Shown: in pieces, positions 35,106-43,578 of the stretch
Layout of the letters: each line of letters begins with the position of its first letter
Numbering within the stretch: position 1 is the first letter of the stretch
Source of the DNA: Eubacteriales bacterium
Lineage (GTDB): Bacteria > Bacillota > Clostridia > Lachnospirales > Lachnospiraceae
Assembly: GCA_030536755.1 (NCBI GenBank)
Contig: JAUNPJ010000016.1
Coordinates: 1-58,483, forward strand
DNA: 58,483 bases
Reading direction: 5' to 3'
Translations under genes and position numbers: made by a program
Notes under the pieces: model-generated
Told to the model about the DNA's origin: nothing
Seen by the model: only the letters and a program-made list of their open reading frames with translations
Databases searched by the model: none

Positions 35106-36618
35106 TTTGTCCATCTCCTTCATTTTTCATATCAATGACCAGCTGTACCAGACTGTCCATGGTCGCCTTCTCGGCCATCCAGGTCTGCATACCATATTTC
35201 TCAGCCTCTGCTCTCGTCTGTTTTCCGATGCAGGCTGCCTTTACCTTACTGAAATCCAGACCTTTTACCGCTTCTGCGAAGCCTCTTACCGTAGATGCGC
35301 TGGTGAAAACTGCGCAGTCAATTTTTCCTTTTTCAAATTCTGCCGCCTCATCAATGATATCCTGACTTTCATAACAGGTGCGGTACGTCGGGATATCATC
35401 CACACAGGCACCAGCCTCTTCCAGAATCTTCACCAGTTCCGGATTCCCGGCTTCTGCTCTCGGAATCAGGATTTTCTCTTTGCCGGATAACTGTGCCGCA
35501 AGTGCTCTTGCGAGATTTTCTCCATCATAAATCTCCGGCATCAGATCCACAAAAAGACCTCTCTCACGAAGTGCTTTCTTTGTCCCCTCGCCAATCGCCG
35601 CAATTTTCACGCTTCCAAGCGCACGGATGTCACAGCACTCCTTCTTCATCTGTTCAAAAAATATTTTCACACCGGTCGGACTGGTAAATACCAGCCACTG
35701 ATACTCATTCATCTGCTTCCATGCACGGCGAAGTGCTTCGTTGTCTTCAATCGCCTCTGTGCGAATAGCCGGAAGCTCCAGCACTTCCGCTCCCTGTGCG
35801 CGCAGCTTCTGTGCCGTAGAGGAAATCAGATCTCTCGGACGAGTCAGAAGCACTTTATAACCGGCCAGAGGAAGCTCCTCATACCATGCAAACTCTTTTT
35901 CCAGACTGCACACTTTGCCCACCACGATAATCGCAGGTGTCTCAATTCCCTGTCGGTCCACTTCTGCCTTCAGCGTTCCCACAGTCGCCACGATCCGCTT
36001 CTGCCCCGCAGTTGTTCCCTGCTGCAGAATGGCGGCCGGCATATCTGCATCCATACCGGCCTTCATCAGACAGTTACAGATATCTTCCAGTGCGCCCACG
36101 CCCATCAGAAACACAAGTGTTCCTTTGGTTCGCACCAGTGCCTCAAAATCAATATCATACTCCATTCCTGCTTTTTTGTGTCCTGTAATGATATGCAGAG
36201 ACGAACAGAAATCTCTGTGCGTCACCGGAATTCCGTTGTAGGCAGGTACCGCCAGCGGGGAAGTCACACCGGGCACGATTTCATAGGGAATCTGATGTTC
36301 CTTCAAAAGTACCAGTTCCTCGCCGCCTCTTCCGAACAGGAACGGATCTCCGCCCTTGAGACGCACAACGCGATATCCTTTCTGCGCCTGTTCCAGAAGG
36401 ACCTGATTGATTCCCTCCTGGGGAAGTGTGTGATTGCCCGCACGTTTTCCCACATTAATGGTAATTGCGTCTTTGGGGATCATCGAGAGTACACCCTGCC
36501 CGACCAGGCTGTCATAGACCACCACTTCTGCATTCTGCAGTACTTCCATTCCTTTTTTGGTAAACAGGCCGATATCTCCCGGCCCGGCTCCCACCAGCCA
36601 TACTTTTCCTGTCGTCAT
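35098..36618 (-). CDS. cobA-hemD: fused uroporphyrinogen-III C-methyltransferase / uroporphyrinogen-III synthase
   Basis: A 506-residue fusion. Residues 1 to about 245 are the SAM-dependent methylase (GKVWLVGAGPGDIGLFTKKG, VVVYDSLV, RLKGGDPFLFGRGGEE, IPVTHRD) making precorrin-2. Residues about 255-500 are the HemD-type synthase (LLTRPRDLISSTAQKL) closing the ring of hydroxymethylbilane. This CobA-HemD order is common in Clostridia and couples two consecutive steps toward siroheme and cobalamin. The start overlaps the hemC stop by four bases. Confidence 0.95.
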   Translation of the reverse strand: MTTGKVWLVGAGPGDIGLFTKKGMEVLQNAEVVVYDSLVGQGVLSMIPKDAITINVGKRAGNHTLPQEGINQVLLEQAQKGYRVVRLKGGDPFLFGRGGEELVLLKEHQIPYEIVPGVTSPLAVPAYNGIPVTHRDFCSSLHIITGHKKAGMEYDIDFEALVRTKGTLVFLMGVGALEDICNCLMKAGMDADMPAAILQQGTTAGQKRIVATVGTLKAEVDRQGIETPAIIVVGKVCSLEKEFAWYEELPLAGYKVLLTRPRDLISSTAQKLRAQGAEVLELPAIRTEAIEDNEALRRAWKQMNEYQWLVFTSPTGVKIFFEQMKKECCDIRALGSVKIAAIGEGTKKALRERGLFVDLMPEIYDGENLARALAAQLSGKEKILIPRAEAGNPELVKILEEAGACVDDIPTYRTCYESQDIIDEAAEFEKGKIDCAVFTSASTVRGFAEAVKGLDFSKVKAACIGKQTRAEAEKYGMQTWMAEKATMDSLVQLVIDMKNEGDGQND

Positions 36619-37514
36619 GATTTTGCCACCTCATATGTTTCTTTCATTCTTTTTGCCAGTTTCTCACCGAGTCTTTCACACTCGCTGCGCTCTCCCTGTA
36701 TCTTTTCCTTAAAATATTCTCCCGTACTCTCCACATAGTACAGCCCTTCCAGAGTCAATGTGTTTCCATCTAATGTTGCGTGCGCTGCCACAGGAGAAGA
36801 ACATCCGCCGTCCAGATAACGCACAAACGCACGTTCTGCCAAGGCAGCGCACGCTCCGTCTGCATCGCCGTAGCCATCCAGATAGGAATAATCCTCCCCA
36901 GCTTTTCCCTGCACGGCAAGAATGCCCTGTCCGGCTGCCGGAAGAATCTCATCCACCTCAAAATAACGACTGATTCTGTGTTCCAAATGCAGTCTCTTCA
37001 CACCGGCCGCCGCCAGCACCAGCGCACTATACTCTCCTGCGTCCAGCTTGCGAAGACGTGTCTGGAGATTTCCACGCACACTTTTGCATTCCATATCCGG
37101 AAACAGTTTCTTTAACTGCAAAACTCTTCGAAGGCTTGAGCTTCCAATGGGCTTGCTTTTGTCCAGTTCTGTCACACCTTCCGGCAGAATCAGGACATCT
37201 CTTGGATCTTCTCTCTTCGAAAATGCCAAAACCGGAAGATCTTCTGACACCTCCATCGGCAAATCTTTGAGACTGTGTACAGACAGTTGACTCCTTCCGT
37301 CAACAAGTGCCTTGTCCAGCTCTTTGACAAATAATCCCTTTCCGCCGACTTTATCCAAAGTCCTGTCTAATATTTTATCCCCGGTCGTTTTCATGGTCAG
37401 AAGCTCCACATCCAGATCCGGGTTATTTTTCGCTATGAAATCACGCACCATCTCACTTTGAATGACTGCCAGCCTGCTCTCACGGCTTCCAATGATAACC
37501 TTTCTTTTCTCCAT
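36615..37514 (-). CDS. hemC: hydroxymethylbilane synthase (porphobilinogen deaminase)
   Basis: A 299-residue enzyme polymerising four porphobilinogens. It begins MEKRKVIIGSRESRLAVIQ, with the dipyrromethane cofactor cysteine in YLDGGCSSPVAAHA. ATG at 37514 starts the conserved sequence; GAGGAG lies 14 bases upstream, an unusually long spacing. A GTG start at 37559 is also open but has no ribosome binding site and adds a non-conserved extension. Preceded by the precorrin-2 dehydrogenase gene. Confidence 0.94.
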   Translation of the reverse strand: MEKRKVIIGSRESRLAVIQSEMVRDFIAKNNPDLDVELLTMKTTGDKILDRTLDKVGGKGLFVKELDKALVDGRSQLSVHSLKDLPMEVSEDLPVLAFSKREDPRDVLILPEGVTELDKSKPIGSSSLRRVLQLKKLFPDMECKSVRGNLQTRLRKLDAGEYSALVLAAAGVKRLHLEHRISRYFEVDEILPAAGQGILAVQGKAGEDYSYLDGYGDADGACAALAERAFVRYLDGGCSSPVAAHATLDGNTLTLEGLYYVESTGEYFKEKIQGERSECERLGEKLAKRMKETYEVAKS

Positions 37515-37561
37515 ATCTTTGCGGTTCTCTCCTCTATAAAATATGTTTCTATATGTCACGA

Positions 37562-38038
37562 CTACTCAACAATTCGTCCCTGCATACATTTTTCAATGGC
37601 AATCCTTGCCTCTTTTGCCTTTCTGTGATTTTTTCCGGAAGCATTGATTCCGATGGTCAGTTCCTCTCTTAGCACCACACCGGGAAAATGAAAATCGCAC
37701 AGCATCTGGTTGCTGCACACATTCACCGGGATTCCTCTCTTTCGGCATTCCTGTCCGATTTCCTCATTCACTGCATTCTGGCTTGTCGCCGCACACACCA
37801 TGTGCATGCCGTCCAGATCTTCCAAAACATACGCACGGATCTCAAGACAAATCTGCCCCTCCTGTGCCCACTGTCTGATTTTTTCAGAACACTCCGGTGC
37901 AACCACGGTAATCGACGACGCAAACTGCAAAAGCGTCTCAATTCTTCGCTGTGCAATCTTTCCTGCTCCTACGACAAGAATTTTCCATTCTGAAATATCC
38001 ACAAACATCGGAAACAGACGCTTTTGACTACTCTTCAT
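37562..38038 (-). CDS. precorrin-2 dehydrogenase / sirohydrochlorin synthesis protein (CysG N-terminal type)
   Basis: A 158-residue Rossmann protein of the Met8/CysG N-terminal family. The NAD motif is WKILVVGAGKIAQRRIETLL, and NVCSNQMLCDFHFPGVV is the substrate-side block. It oxidises precorrin-2 to sirohydrochlorin, which CbiK at 42561 would load with cobalt. It is shorter than typical Met8-like proteins (about 200 residues) because the C-terminal dimerisation part is reduced. ATG at 38038 has GGAG seven bases upstream; it overlaps the hemA stop by 11 bases. Confidence 0.88.
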   Translation of the reverse strand: MKSSQKRLFPMFVDISEWKILVVGAGKIAQRRIETLLQFASSITVVAPECSEKIRQWAQEGQICLEIRAYVLEDLDGMHMVCAATSQNAVNEEIGQECRKRGIPVNVCSNQMLCDFHFPGVVLREELTIGINASGKNHRKAKEARIAIEKCMQGRIVE

Positions 38039-39254
38039 ACACTTTCTCCAATCCAGCCACACATTCCGCAAATGCCTGCTGCTCCAGTGAATCACGCAAC
38101 CCAAAAATCATCTTGTTGACCACTTTTCCTGCTGCTGTATCGATGCACTCCAAAAGCTCCTGCTGCTCTTGCGTGCTCAGCGGAAGTGCACGCATAATTT
38201 TATGTATTCGAAGATTCAGATCCTTCACCGCTTCCGCCTTAATCTCATCGATTCTCGGAAACAGATCTTTTCCGGAATACCAGTTTTCAAATTCAGCCAT
38301 CTGTTCCCGCACGATTGCTCCGGCCTGTGCAAGACTTTCCTCCAGTTCCTTCGGCGTCTCCTTCAACCGAAAACTGTCCATGTCGTACAACGTAATATCC
38401 TCACGTTCCCCAAGCTTCGGCTCGATGTCTCTCGGAACGGCAAGGTCAATCAAAATCAACGGCTTTTCCAGAACAATCTCAGCAAACAGTTCCTCCCGAA
38501 GTGTAAAATTGGGACTCGCCGTAGCACTAACTATAAGGTCACACTGAGGAAGATACTCCATGCGCTCTCCATAATTGATACGCTTGCATCCGACAGGAAT
38601 GTTCACAACACCGCTTCGGTACTGACGGACCGTTACCGTCACATCCGCACCGGCTTCCCGCAGCGTCTGTGCCGCCATTTTTCCCATCTCACCATTTCCA
38701 ATCACCATGCAGGTTTTTCCCCGAACCGTATAATCCTCCTTCTCCAGAAACTGGATTGCCTGATGAATCACGGAAGGATTTCCCCTGGAAAAAGCGACAT
38801 TTGTCTTGATTTTTTTGCCTGCCGTGACAGCCATACGAAACAGTACTTCCAGCACATTGTCTGTTGTATAGTGCTCCCGTGCCAGCGTCAGTGCATCTTT
38901 GACCTGCGTCAAAATCTGATCTTCCCCCAAAATCTGTGACTTTAAGCCACTGGTCAGATAAAACAGATGCTCTACAGCCTCCTCTTCCTGACGCTTTGTA
39001 AAATAGGACTGAAAATCCCCGTCCTCAATTCCCTTTAATTCACACAATTGCTGATACAGATCTCTCTCGCAGTCCTCTGCAGTACTAATCCACAATTCCA
39101 TGCGGTTACAAGTCGAAAGAATCACACACCCCAACACGCCTTCCTGTTCTTTCACACGCTCCATAGCCTCACCGGCATTCTTTTTCGTAAAAGAAAATAA
39201 GGCACGAATGTCCACCGGTGCCCTGCTGTGGTCAATTCCAATCATTGAAATCAC
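38028..39254 (-). CDS. hemA: glutamyl-tRNA reductase
   Basis: A 408-residue NADPH-dependent enzyme, the first step of the C5 tetrapyrrole route. The N-terminal catalytic cysteine is in LSTCNRMELW, with IGIDHSRAPVDIR before it. The NADPH domain follows (MVIGNGEMGKMAAQTL), and a C-terminal dimerisation helix. GTG at 39254 has GGAGGAG eight bases upstream, whereas the ATG three codons later is too far, so GTG is chosen. First gene of the hem operon. Confidence 0.95.
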   Translation of the reverse strand: MISMIGIDHSRAPVDIRALFSFTKKNAGEAMERVKEQEGVLGCVILSTCNRMELWISTAEDCERDLYQQLCELKGIEDGDFQSYFTKRQEEEAVEHLFYLTSGLKSQILGEDQILTQVKDALTLAREHYTTDNVLEVLFRMAVTAGKKIKTNVAFSRGNPSVIHQAIQFLEKEDYTVRGKTCMVIGNGEMGKMAAQTLREAGADVTVTVRQYRSGVVNIPVGCKRINYGERMEYLPQCDLIVSATASPNFTLREELFAEIVLEKPLILIDLAVPRDIEPKLGEREDITLYDMDSFRLKETPKELEESLAQAGAIVREQMAEFENWYSGKDLFPRIDEIKAEAVKDLNLRIHKIMRALPLSTQEQQELLECIDTAAGKVVNKMIFGLRDSLEQQAFAECVAGLEKVYEE

Positions 39255-39335
39255 AATCTACACTCCTCCAGATTTCCTATTCTTCCATAATTGCTCCATA
39301 TTCACGATTTTTCGTGCAATTACGCATCTCTATAC

Positions 39336-39364
39336 ACAATAAAACGCAGACAGATTTTTGTCAA
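39336..39364 (-). promoter_or_regulatory. promoter of the hemA operon
   Basis: On the minus strand TTGACA (plus 39359-39364) and TATTGT (plus 39336-39341) are spaced 17 bases. The leader of about 75 bases has a small CACGA/TCGTG hairpin. Nothing else is recognised between here and the cobalamin riboswitch. Confidence 0.8.
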
Positions 39365-39499
39365 GTAAAGACCGTGTATTCTTTTTCGTTACTGTTCACT
39401 CCGTTCACAGTAACTTAGCCAAAATTCATTCCAGATTGCCTAGGGAATATAATTGACAAAAAAGTGCAATAAGTGTACAATATGAACAAATCAAACATG

Positions 39500-39682
39500 C
39501 AGAGGTCTCCGATGGAGTTAATAGAAAAGCAAGTAGAAGCTTGCACGGTCACGCCGCTGTGAAGGTCGAGTTCATGCAAATATGTCACTGGGAAACTGGG
39601 AAGGCTGTATGAATGATGACGCCGAAGTCAGAAGAACTGCCCTGCATGGAATTACACTGGTTACGAACGATGGCTGAGTGTA
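39500..39682 (+). ncRNA. cobalamin (B12) riboswitch aptamer
   Basis: Characteristic elements appear in order: GGAGTTAATAG (about 39514), CACGCCGCTGTGA (39550-39562), CACTGGGAAACTGGGAAGG (39586-39604), GATGACGCCG, and the B12 box AAGTCAGAAGAACTGCC (39625-39641). It lies upstream of cobalt transporter genes, the usual target. Edges are approximate. Confidence 0.9.
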
Positions 39683-39685
39683 AGG

Positions 39686-39720
39686 CAGTCCTTAAACCAA
39701 ATAGGTTAAGGATTGCTTTT
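39686..39720 (+). terminator. hairpin of the riboswitch expression platform
   Basis: TCCTTAAACC and GGTTAAGGA form a stem with an AAATA loop, followed by TTGCTTTT. It directly follows the B12 aptamer and may be a terminator or an antiterminator competitor. Confidence 0.55.
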
Positions 39721-39724
39721 GTAC

Positions 39725-39746
39725 CCGCCGTTTTGGCGGTTTTTTT
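39725..39746 (+). terminator. intrinsic terminator upstream of cbiM
   Basis: CCGCC-GTTTT-GGCGG followed by seven T residues, 65 bases before the cbiM start. A classical transcription-off switch for the cobalamin riboswitch. Confidence 0.8.
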
Positions 39747-39811
39747 ATGGACAAACGAATGTTTTTCCATATTTGATTTCTCGTTCAAATAATTAAAGAG
39801 GAGGCTTTTAA

Positions 39812-40558
39812 ATGAGCAAATTACAAAAGAAACTGTTAATCGTCAGCGCCATTTTTGCACTGTCCTTCGGGATCACACCGGTAGCATACGGCATGCATAT
39901 TATGGAGGGGTATCTTCCTGTAGGCTTTTGCATCGCATGGGGTATCATCTGTATCCCATTCCTTCTGGCCGGTTTTTTCTCGATTCGAAAAACCATTGAA
40001 GCCAATCGCAAAACACTGGTACTTCTGGCCATGGCCGGCGCTTTTGTATTCGTCATTTCTTCTTTGAAGATTCCGTCCGTTACCGGAAGCTGTTCCCATA
40101 TGACAGGAACCGGTCTTGGTGCGATTCTTTTCGGACCTTCTGCAGTCAGTATCCTGGGAATCATCGTCCTTTTGTTCCAGGCAATTCTGCTGGCTCACGG
40201 GGGACTGACTACTTTAGGTGCCAACACGTTTTCCATGGCAGTCGCAGGACCTTTTGTTTCCTACGGAATTTACCGGCTTGGTGTCAAATGCAAATGGAAT
40301 CGTTACGTCACTGTATTTCTTGCAGCCTGCCTTGGTGATCTGTTTACCTACTGCATCACCGCTGTACAGCTTGCTCTTGCACACCATACCGATACCTCTG
40401 TCACAGTGGCTCTCGGCAAATTCCTGATGGTATTCGCCCCTACACAGATTCCGCTGGCAGTCATCGAAGGTCTGATCACCTGCATGATCGTTATGGCACT
40501 GGAAACTTACGCAAAACCGGAGCTTCGTGCGATTGGATTTATGAAGGAGGTGCACTGA
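39812..40558 (+). CDS. cbiM: cobalt ECF transporter membrane subunit CbiM
   Basis: A 248-residue membrane protein. It has an N-terminal hydrophobic segment with a cleavable-signal appearance, then the diagnostic [17 protein letters not shown], in which the processed N-terminal Met-His-Ile coordinates cobalt. Several membrane helices follow. It is the substrate-specific component of the CbiMNQO importer. AGAGGAGG lies seven bases before the ATG. Controlled by the upstream cobalamin riboswitch. Confidence 0.95.
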   Translation: MSKLQKKLLIVSAIFALSFGITPVAYGMHIMEGYLPVGFCIAWGIICIPFLLAGFFSIRKTIEANRKTLVLLAMAGAFVFVISSLKIPSVTGSCSHMTGTGLGAILFGPSAVSILGIIVLLFQAILLAHGGLTTLGANTFSMAVAGPFVSYGIYRLGVKCKWNRYVTVFLAACLGDLFTYCITAVQLALAHHTDTSVTVALGKFLMVFAPTQIPLAVIEGLITCMIVMALETYAKPELRAIGFMKEVH

Positions 40559-40559
40559 T

Positions 40560-40865
40560 ATGAAAAAACGTACCATTGTCCTTTTATTAATTGCCTTGAT
40601 TGTTTTGATGGCTTTTGTCCCATTGTTTGCACTCAAAGATGCTGAGTTCGGGGGCTCTGACGATGCCGGAAGCACCGTTGTAGCAGAAGTGGATTCCGGC
40701 TTTCAGCCAATTGCAGAACCAATTGTCGAAAAACTCATCGGCGGAGAGCTTCCGGGAGAAGTAGAAAGTCTTCTCTTCTGCATCCAGACCGGTATCGGCG
40801 TTGGAGTCATCGCTTTCTGTATGGGACGTCTGGTTGAACGAAAAAAACTTGGCCAGGGCGAATAA
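40560..40865 (+). CDS. cbiN: cobalt ECF transporter accessory subunit CbiN
   Basis: A 101-residue protein with two membrane segments (about residues 6-24 and 75-93) separated by an external loop containing AEFGGSDDAG and FQPIAEPI. This is the usual CbiN layout. CbiN supports cobalt loading of CbiM. It starts one base after the cbiM stop, with AAGGAGG in the end of cbiM. Confidence 0.92.
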   Translation: MKKRTIVLLLIALIVLMAFVPLFALKDAEFGGSDDAGSTVVAEVDSGFQPIAEPIVEKLIGGELPGEVESLLFCIQTGIGVGVIAFCMGRLVERKKLGQGE

Positions 40866-40893
40866 CAACCAAGACCGGTGAAAGGAGTTTCCT

Positions 40894-41670
40894 ATGATAA
40901 CCATTGATAAGCTTTGTTATAATTCCAGGCTTAGATATGTAAACGCCGGTGTCAAATTCGGGTACGCAATTTCGACGCTTCTGATCTGTGTCATGAGCCA
41001 TTCCATTGCGATTGCCTGTATTGTATTAGCTGTAAATGGGATTCTGACTGTATACAAGGGCGGAATCCCTTTTTTCCGCTACCGGCACTATATGGCCATT
41101 CCGCTGGCATTTCTTTTTCTCAGCACACTGGCCATCATGTTTAATCTTTCCAGAGAACCGCTGGATCTGTTTGCGATTCCCATCGGCTCCTGGTATCTGA
41201 CAAGCAGCCGCCACGCATTCTTCTATTCCGTTCAGTTGATCCTGACGGCACTTTCCGGAGTATCCTGTCTCTATTTTCTGTCCTTCAACACACCGATGCC
41301 GGATATTCTGGAGACGCTGCGCCGACTGCATTGTCCCAAGATTGTCATTGAACTGATGCTTTTGATCTACCGCTTTATTTTTGTGCTGATGCGTGTGGCT
41401 TCCGCTGTCACCACAGCGCAGAATTCGAGGCTCGGCAACAAAGACTATCGGACTTCGCTGAAATGCTTCAGCAGCATGGCTTCTGTTTTGTTTGTCCGTT
41501 CCTTCAAGCAGGCAAATGCCCTTTACGACGCAATGGAAGCTCGCTGCTACGACGGAACCATCCGTGTTCTGAACGAAAATTACCCGCCTGAGAAAAAGCA
41601 TATCGTTCTGACTGTATGTTTTGAAGTGTTTTTACTTCTCATCCTTATTTTGAAAGGAATGTTCCTATGA
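40894..41670 (+). CDS. cbiQ: cobalt ECF transporter transmembrane subunit CbiQ
   Basis: A 258-residue transmembrane T-component. It has four to five hydrophobic segments and the coupling-helix motifs ARCYDG (in AMEARCYDGT) and a preceding SRLGNKDYRTSLK region, typical of EcfT/CbiQ. It couples the ATPase to CbiM. AAAGGAG precedes the ATG, and the stop overlaps the cbiO-cbiK start by four bases (ATGA). Confidence 0.93.
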   Translation: MITIDKLCYNSRLRYVNAGVKFGYAISTLLICVMSHSIAIACIVLAVNGILTVYKGGIPFFRYRHYMAIPLAFLFLSTLAIMFNLSREPLDLFAIPIGSWYLTSSRHAFFYSVQLILTALSGVSCLYFLSFNTPMPDILETLRRLHCPKIVIELMLLIYRFIFVLMRVASAVTTAQNSRLGNKDYRTSLKCFSSMASVLFVRSFKQANALYDAMEARCYDGTIRVLNENYPPEKKHIVLTVCFEVFLLLILILKGMFL

Positions 41671-43349
41671 AAACGAATACACAAACCACAAAAGAGGATA
41701 TCATCTTAAAAGCAGAAAACCTTTATTTCTCCTACGATGACGAAAACAGCCACTCACTCAACGGTCTGTCCCTGGAAATCAAACGCGGACACAAAGTTGC
41801 CTTTATGGGTGCCAACGGCTCCGGAAAATCGACGTTTTTTCTGTGCTGCAATGGTATTCACCGCCCTTCATCCGGCACACTGTACTTCAACGGAGAACCG
41901 ATCGACTACTCCAAAAAAGGACTTTTAGATCTTCGGGCAAACGTTGGGATTATTTTCCAGGATCCGGACAACCAGCTTTTTTCCGCCAGTGTATACCAGG
42001 AGATTTCCTTTGGTATCCTCAATCTCGGCGTCTCGGAAGAAAAAGCCAAAGAAGAAGTGGAACAGGTGATTGACTACCTGGAAATCACACCGTTTCGCCA
42101 TAAACCGACGCACGCACTCAGCGGAGGCCAGAAAAAGCAGGTTTCCATTGCGGACATTCTTGTCATGCATCCGGAAGTGATCATTCTTGATGAACCGGCA
42201 GCCGCGCTCGATCCCAAACACACCACGATGGTCAACCACATTGTAGACCGGCTGACTGACGAGGGGATCACGGTGCTGATGTCTACACACGATGTCAATT
42301 ACGCCCTCGAATGGGCAGATGATGTCTTTCTTTTTAAAGACGGAAAAGTATTGATGCACGGTACTCCTCTGGAAGTTTTCAGCAACCAGAGTGCTCTCGC
42401 TGAAACAAATCTCGAACAGCCTGCCGTTCTTCAATTGTTCCACAGCCTCTGCCGGAAAGGAATTCTCAAATCTTCCCTTCCTCTTCCTAAAAATCTGGCT
42501 GTGTTGGAAAAATACATAGAAAACATCAATAATCAACCATTTTACGGAGGAAAAGAACTTATGAATCAGGAAAACCGCAAGGCAATCCTTGTCGTCAGCT
42601 TCGGAACCAGCTATGAAGCAACACGAAAAGTAACCATTGAAGCCATTGAAAAAGACATTGCCAAAGCCTATCCAGACTACAAGCTATACCGGGCATGGAC
42701 GAGCAAAATGATTTTGGCAAAATTAAAAAAGAGAGACAACCTTCATATTCATAATGTGAAGGAAGCTATGGAAGAGATGATTGCAGACGGCATCACCGAT
42801 GTCATCATCCAGCCTACCCACGTGATCAACGGAATCGAGAACGAACTGATGAAAGAAGATGCCCTGTCTTACCAGGAATCCTTCCACTCCATCCGCTTCG
42901 GCACACCGCTTCTGACTTCTGAGGAAGACAATCAGACGGTTATCGATACCATTGCAGGAGAATTTTCCTATTTAAAAGAGGATGAGGTTCTGGTTCTTAT
43001 GGGACACGGAACGACTCACTACTCCAATGCAATCTATGCCGCTTTGGATTACGCATTTAAGGATAAGGGACACCCAAATATTTTCCTTGGAACGGTAGAA
43101 GCTTATCCATCCATGCTGTCCCTGATGAAAATGGTAAAGGCCTACGCACCGAAAAAAGTCGTGCTGGCACCGTTTATGATCGTAGCCGGCGATCATGCCA
43201 AAAACGATATGGCCGGAGATGACCCGGAATCCTGGTACTCCCAGTTTGTCGAGGAAGGCTTCCATGTAGAATCTGTACTCAAGGGTCTTGGCGAGTACGA
43301 GGGCATCCGCCGTCTCTTCGTCAAGCATGTGGCCGATACCCTGCAATAG
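41667..43349 (+). CDS. cbiO-cbiK: fused cobalt transporter ATPase and sirohydrochlorin cobaltochelatase (CbiO-CbiK)
   Basis: A 560-residue continuous frame. Residues 1 to about 285 are a complete ECF ATPase: Walker A GANGSGKST (48-56), LSGGQKKQ, and IILDEPAAALD. Residues 299-560 are a complete CbiK-type chelatase (ILVVSFGTSYEATRK, QPTHVINGIENE, LMGHGTTHYSN) that inserts cobalt into sirohydrochlorin. No stop separates them. At the join GGAGG (42546-42550) precedes ATG 42561 by ten bases, so a free CbiK can probably also be made. The fusion links cobalt import to its use. A base-call error removing a stop cannot be excluded. Confidence 0.9.
   Translation: MKTNTQTTKEDIILKAENLYFSYDDENSHSLNGLSLEIKRGHKVAFMGANGSGKSTFFLCCNGIHRPSSGTLYFNGEPIDYSKKGLLDLRANVGIIFQDPDNQLFSASVYQEISFGILNLGVSEEKAKEEVEQVIDYLEITPFRHKPTHALSGGQKKQVSIADILVMHPEVIILDEPAAALDPKHTTMVNHIVDRLTDEGITVLMSTHDVNYALEWADDVFLFKDGKVLMHGTPLEVFSNQSALAETNLEQPAVLQLFHSLCRKGILKSSLPLPKNLAVLEKYIENINNQPFYGGKELMNQENRKAILVVSFGTSYEATRKVTIEAIEKDIAKAYPDYKLYRAWTSKMILAKLKKRDNLHIHNVKEAMEEMIADGITDVIIQPTHVINGIENELMKEDALSYQESFHSIRFGTPLLTSEEDNQTVIDTIAGEFSYLKEDEVLVLMGHGTTHYSNAIYAALDYAFKDKGHPNIFLGTVEAYPSMLSLMKMVKAYAPKKVVLAPFMIVAGDHAKNDMAGDDPESWYSQFVEEGFHVESVLKGLGEYEGIRRLFVKHVADTLQ
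42546..42563 (+). promoter_or_regulatory. internal ribosome binding site and start for CbiK
   Basis: GGAGG, ten bases, then in-frame ATG at 42561, exactly where the chelatase domain begins. It would yield a 262-residue CbiK, the normal free length. Confidence 0.6.
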
Positions 43350-43353
43350 CAAT

Positions 43354-43569
43354 TTGTATGTGCACCACTTTTCTGGTCAACGGAACACTTTCAAACGGCA
43401 AGGTTGGGTTTGGTGCTTCCGAACAGCCATTTGCACAGGGGAGGCTTTCCACATCAAGTGCGATCTCTCCGCTTGTGCAGGTCATGTGGAAAGACTCCGG
43501 AAGTTATCGACCCGAAAACTATGCCGTTGGGAAGTGTTCCGTTGACCAGCAAAAGCGGTGCACATACAA
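43354..43569. repeat. palindromic dispersed repeat, full copy
   Basis: The first about 48 bases (TTGTATGTGCACC...) are repeated in inverted form at the end (...GGTGCACATACAA) with a few differences. An inner 10-bp stem (CTTTCCACAT 43445-43454 with ATGTGGAAAG 43484-43493) also pairs, so almost the whole unit can fold on itself. It lies between convergent cbiK and an ABC permease gene, where it may terminate both. Its left half recurs at 58236-58365. Short frames inside it are not protein genes. No transposase is present; it resembles a MITE or large REP-like element. Confidence 0.75.
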
Positions 43570-43578
43570 CCCTATTTT

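Noticed and set aside
39255-39335. Small frame of 16 codons in the hemA leader
   Set aside because: Its ATG would lie only a few bases after the predicted transcription start with no ribosome binding site.
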